Shown: in pieces, positions 43,372-46,278 of the stretch
Numbering within the stretch: the stretch's first letter is position 1
Layout of the letters: each line of letters begins with the position of its first letter
Assembly: GCF_001612965.1 (NCBI RefSeq)
Contig: NZ_BDBL01000056.1
Coordinates: forward strand, 1-46,278
Direction of reading: 5' to 3'
DNA from: Nocardia kruczakiae NBRC 101016
Lineage (GTDB): Bacteria > Actinomycetota > Actinomycetes > Mycobacteriales > Mycobacteriaceae
Length of the DNA stretch: 46,278 nucleotides
Translations under genes and position numbers: made by a program
The notes under the pieces: generated by a model
Told to the model about the DNA's origin: nothing
Databases searched by the model: none
Seen by the model: only the letters and a program-made list of their open reading frames with translations

Positions 43372-44853
43372 ATGCCGGAGAACACGGCTGGAACCGAAAC
43401 TATCGGCCTGCCGAAGCTGTTGCAGGACGGCGTCACACCCGCGACCGGACTGCCCGTGGCGGGCAGTAACGGCGTCACCGGCTCCGGCCCGCTGGGGGCG
43501 AATGCCTTTGCCGGGCCGCAGTTTCCGGCCGGCGGACCGCAGACCGACACGCGCGTGATCAATGCCCCGCAGACGCCCGGCGCGGGACCGCCGGCCACAC
43601 CCGGATCCGCCGGCCCACCACCCGGCGGCCCGCACGAGCCGGGCGGGCCCACCAAACCGGGGCCGGGCAAACCGGGACCGACCAAGCCCGACCCCACCAA
43701 ACCGGACCCCACCAAGCCCGACCCCACCAAGCCCGACCCGACGAAACCCGACCCCACCAAACCGGACCCGACCAAACCGGCGCCCACCACTCCCCCGCCG
43801 GCCAATCCGGAGAAGCACTACTGGACCGTCGAACTCGACCCGCCCCCGGGTGCGAAACCGGCGGTCAAAGCCATTGTCGCCCTGGCCCGTACGGCGATCC
43901 AGACCGCGGTCGACCTGCTCGGTCGCGGCATGCCCGTGCCACCGCCGGAGGTGGCCAGTCTGCTGAAGCCGGTGGTGTTCACCAATCTGGGGAAGAGTGA
44001 CACCACCGTCGGCTACCGGCAGGCCATGGCCGCGGTGAACGCGCGGCAGACCTCACTGCTCGAATACGACCAGCAGATCGCGCGAACCTCGGTCCTGGTG
44101 GCCGCCAGCAAGGACGAGACACTCGCCAGTATCAAGAACATCGTCGCCGAACTGCAGGCCGTGGTGAAGGCGGTGCCCGCGAAGGCGACCACCGCCCAGC
44201 AGGCCGCCCTCATGCAACAGATCAGCGCGGCGGTGGCACAGGTCTACCGCCTCGTCGACGCGGTCTACGCCGACAATCAGTCCCGGGCGGGCACCAGCAG
44301 CGGCTCGGGGTCCGGTTCCGGCACCGGCAGCAGTTCTTCCAGCGGTTCCGCCTCGGGTGGTAGCTCGGCGTCGGGCGGGGGTGGCGGTCTCGGGGACATC
44401 CTCGGCCAACTGCTGCCCATGGCCGCGATGATCCTCCCGATGGGAGCGATGGTGGCGGCGCCGCTGGTCACCCAGGCGATGCAGAAGAACCAGAAAGACA
44501 AAGAGGCCGAACTCCATTCGAACGGCGAGGTCACCCCCGGCACCGGTGCGGCACCGGCGGCCACGGACCCGAACGCGGCCGTGCCGAACGCCGCCGGACC
44601 GGCCGCCGCTCCCGCTGCCGTGGCACCCAACGGCGCGCCGACCGCTCTCGCCCCAGGCGCCGCGGCGCCGGGCACCGCCGCGCCCACTCAGCTGGCGGGC
44701 CCCACCGGCCAGACTCCCGGTACCCCGCCGCCGATCACGGCCCCGGCCACCGGTGCGTCGGCCAAGGATCGGACGAAACCACCGACCGCCGCGCCCGATC
44801 CGAATGCCGCGACACCGCAGGAGCCGGAGAACGCGAGCGAAGTCGCGCCGTAA
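43372..44853 (+). CDS. Proline-rich, probable type VII-secreted protein with YxxxD motif
   Basis: 493-residue modular protein. Residues 1-145 are Pro/Gly/Thr-rich and include six PDPTK repeats (106-135). A helical hairpin domain (about 160-300) contains YRQAMAAVNARQTSLLEYDQ and ends with YRLVD at 292-296, a YxxxD ESX signal in the usual place after the second helix. A Gly/Ser linker (303-345), a hydrophobic methionine/alanine stretch (LLPMAAMILPMGAMVAAPLV) and an Ala/Pro tail complete it. It resembles the DUF4226-containing proteins near mycobacterial NlpC/P60 genes. There is no signal peptide. It is divergent from the NlpC/P60 gene over 203 bases and ends in a strong terminator. Confidence 0.72.
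   Translation: MPENTAGTETIGLPKLLQDGVTPATGLPVAGSNGVTGSGPLGANAFAGPQFPAGGPQTDTRVINAPQTPGAGPPATPGSAGPPPGGPHEPGGPTKPGPGKPGPTKPDPTKPDPTKPDPTKPDPTKPDPTKPDPTKPAPTTPPPANPEKHYWTVELDPPPGAKPAVKAIVALARTAIQTAVDLLGRGMPVPPPEVASLLKPVVFTNLGKSDTTVGYRQAMAAVNARQTSLLEYDQQIARTSVLVAASKDETLASIKNIVAELQAVVKAVPAKATTAQQAALMQQISAAVAQVYRLVDAVYADNQSRAGTSSGSGSGSGTGSSSSSGSASGGSSASGGGGGLGDILGQLLPMAAMILPMGAMVAAPLVTQAMQKNQKDKEAELHSNGEVTPGTGAAPAATDPNAAVPNAAGPAAAPAAVAPNGAPTALAPGAAAPGTAAPTQLAGPTGQTPGTPPPITAPATGASAKDRTKPPTAAPDPNAATPQEPENASEVAP
43687..43776 (+). repeat. Six 15-bp tandem repeats encoding PDPTK
   Basis: Six consecutive in-frame 15-base units with silent third-position differences (CCC/CCG, ACC/ACG, AAA/AAG). A degenerate PGPTK unit precedes and a PAPTT unit follows. 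The repeat gives a stiff, alternating-charge spacer. Confidence 0.85.
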
Positions 44854-44882
44854 CGCGCGATCGGGCCGGGCGAGTTACCCGA

Positions 44883-44927
44883 GCGGTGCCGGTGGACGAG
44901 CGAAACGTCCACCGGCACCGCCTTTTT
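44883..44927. terminator. Strong rho-independent terminator between convergent genes
   Basis: GCGGTGCCGGTGGACG and CGTCCACCGGCACCGC form a perfect 16-bp stem with a 7-base loop, followed by CTTTTT. It lies 30 bases past the stop of the proline-rich gene; its T-run ends on the first base of the stop codon of the convergent gene. It is the most canonical terminator in the window. Confidence 0.9.
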
Positions 44928-46278
44928 CAGGGGCGTCCGGTCACATCGGGTGCGGCTGTGTCCGGAGCCGAGACCGCACCGGGCGGCGGTCCGCCCGCCG
45001 TCGGCGGTGCCGATATCGTGGAAGGCGCGACCTGGGCGGCGGGGGCGGCGACCGGACCGCTCGACGCGGCCGCGGGGCGCGAAACCCGCTCGTCCACACC
45101 GGTGGACACCGCGGCCGGGGCGGGGACGAAGCGCGGATGCTTCACGATCTGCTCGTGGGCATAGACCGCGTCGCGCAACTGCTGGCGCGAGGCCTCGCCG
45201 GCCAGCAGCAGAACCAGTTCGTTGCAGCGACGTTCGAACACGAGGGCGCGCAACGCCGCGGCCTCGTCGTCGACCCGCAATTCGCCGACGTCGACCCGTC
45301 CGACGTCGACCCGGTGCGGCAGCATGGCCGCGGTGAGCAGATCGTCGGCATCGCGTAGTTCTTCCCACCACGAGGCCGGGATCGGGCGGCCGGACCCGAG
45401 CGCGGACAGGATCCGGTCCCGGATGCCGCGCGACTGCGCCGCGTCGGGCCCGCCGGGAGCGCTGCCGGCGACCAACCGGTGGGCCTCGGCGGCCAGTTCC
45501 TCACAGTGCGCGCGGATCTGCGCATCCGGAACGGCCGCAACGTGTTCCAGGGCCTCGACGGATCCGGCGAGGGCCAGCCGGTCGGCGGTGTCGGGGGTGA
45601 ACACACGCAAATCGACGTCGTAGGAGGGGCCGACCAGATCCTGCATGGCCACACTCGGGAACCGCTGCCGCAGTCCGTGGTCGATCGATCCGGACGAGAC
45701 CAGCGCGGTCAGCTCCGCACCGGCCTTGCGGCCCCAGGCCAGACCGAATTCCGCCAGCACCCGCGCCGGATCCGAGACGCCTTCCCACGGCGATGCGGGG
45801 TCGCCGGAACCGTCGGCGAGCACGTCGTCCCAGATCCACGGTGAGGACACCTCGCGCGGCAGATACAGCCCGGCCGGGAACCAGCCGCGGCCCTCGTTGG
45901 AGGTGATGAACACGCCGGCGCCGGCGGGGCCTCGCAGGACCGCCACGGCCCAGTGCAGGCCCAGCACGGACGAATCCACCGCCGCCAGCACCGCACCCAG
46001 CAGGGTGCGGGCGATCAGCAGATCGTTGTCCACGGCGTCGCCGACAACGTAGGCAGGTTCGGCCTCGGCGTCCTTGGCCTTGGCGACGGCGGCCGCGAAC
46101 GGGGTCGGCACCGGAACCGGCGGCAGATCCCCGGCGGCGGTGGTGCCGTTCGGTCCCTGCCCGCGCTCGTCGGGCCCGAAACCGGACGGCGGGCCGGCCG
46201 GACCACCCGGAGGTACCACACCGGACGGCGGGGTGGTGCCCAGCGGACCGGACGGACCCCCGGCGGGGCCACCGCCCG
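44927..46278 (-). CDS. Type VII-associated hypothetical protein (5' end outside window)
   Basis: At least 450 residues, with the frame open to the right edge, so the start is not seen. The visible N-terminus is Pro/Gly-rich. A globular part follows (about from FAAAVAKAKDAE to HEQIVKHPRFV) with segments such as LGLHWAVAVLRGPAGAGVFITS, GRGWFPAGLYLPREV, AVYAHEQIV and a helical region with RRCNELVLLLAGEASRQQL. An Ala/Pro tail ends it. No signal peptide or membrane helix is visible. It resembles the large hypothetical proteins (DUF5631/DUF5632-like) that accompany NlpC/P60 and DUF4226 genes in mycobacteria (the Rv0024-Rv0029 region), from memory only. Function unknown. Confidence 0.6.
   Translation of the reverse strand, partial: GGGPAGGPSGPLGTTPPSGVVPPGGPAGPPSGFGPDERGQGPNGTTAAGDLPPVPVPTPFAAAVAKAKDAEAEPAYVVGDAVDNDLLIARTLLGAVLAAVDSSVLGLHWAVAVLRGPAGAGVFITSNEGRGWFPAGLYLPREVSSPWIWDDVLADGSGDPASPWEGVSDPARVLAEFGLAWGRKAGAELTALVSSGSIDHGLRQRFPSVAMQDLVGPSYDVDLRVFTPDTADRLALAGSVEALEHVAAVPDAQIRAHCEELAAEAHRLVAGSAPGGPDAAQSRGIRDRILSALGSGRPIPASWWEELRDADDLLTAAMLPHRVDVGRVDVGELRVDDEAAALRALVFERRCNELVLLLAGEASRQQLRDAVYAHEQIVKHPRFVPAPAAVSTGVDERVSRPAAASSGPVAAPAAQVAPSTISAPPTAGGPPPGAVSAPDTAAPDVTGRP

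Noticed and set aside
43687..43776. CRISPR-like regular repeat
   Set aside because: Units are 15 bp, directly adjacent, in frame with a protein, and have no spacers.

Overview
This is a high-GC, gene-dense, intron-free window that reads as the chromosome of a mycolic-acid actinomycete. The best guess is Nocardia or a close relative. The evidence is a complete type VII (ESX) secretion locus with PE, PPE, EspG and mycosin genes, a mycobacterial-type PknG kinase, a 180-kDa-class NAD-glutamate dehydrogenase and an AnsP-type asparagine permease. No rRNA, tRNA, CRISPR array, insertion sequence or phage gene was seen.

Left part (1-11.5 kb) is a mixed set of small units. It holds the tail of an unidentified gene, a DUF574-type methyltransferase, a PAS-GGDEF diguanylate cyclase, a MerR regulator divergent from a metallo-beta-lactamase-fold hydrolase, a class V aminotransferase-like protein, and a translationally coupled pair of NB-ARC/LuxR regulators. 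A RibD/DHFR-family reductase, a small secreted protein, a second MerR regulator and a DUF1707 membrane protein follow.

Middle part (11.5-22.2 kb) is a nitrogen/glutamate-related block: pknG, ansP, an SPFH/zinc-ribbon protein and the large gdh. In mycobacteria PknG controls this class of glutamate dehydrogenase through GarA. GarA itself is not in the window. Strong hairpin terminators separate the units.

Right part (22.2-42.1 kb, all minus strand) is an ESX locus. Transcription order is eccA-eccB-eccC, then PE-PPE-esx-esx-espG-espI-eccD-mycP-eccE, and then, apparently in the same operon, an XRE/EspR-like regulator, a discoidin-like membrane protein and a zinc-ribbon membrane protein. Gene order is that of mycobacterial ESX-3 with an EspI ATPase inserted between espG and eccD. 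Beyond eccA lie a leaderless NlpC/P60 protein, a divergent proline-rich protein with a YxxxD motif, and a further protein that runs off the window. All three are likely type VII-associated.

Two families of shared regulatory DNA are the most interesting signals. Family 1 is a promoter-embedded palindrome (half-site GTGCCGTT, 4-nt gap, AACGGYAC) found four times: before the secreted-protein gene, ansP, gdh and eccA. This would tie ESX expression to amino-acid nitrogen genes. Family 2 is TTCCC-N6-GGGAA, found at three ESX-related promoters (PE, eccA and the proline-rich gene), each followed after exactly 5 nt by a -10-like hexamer. I recognise neither as a known operator. All functional calls rest on reading the translated sequence and remembered family features; no database search was possible.
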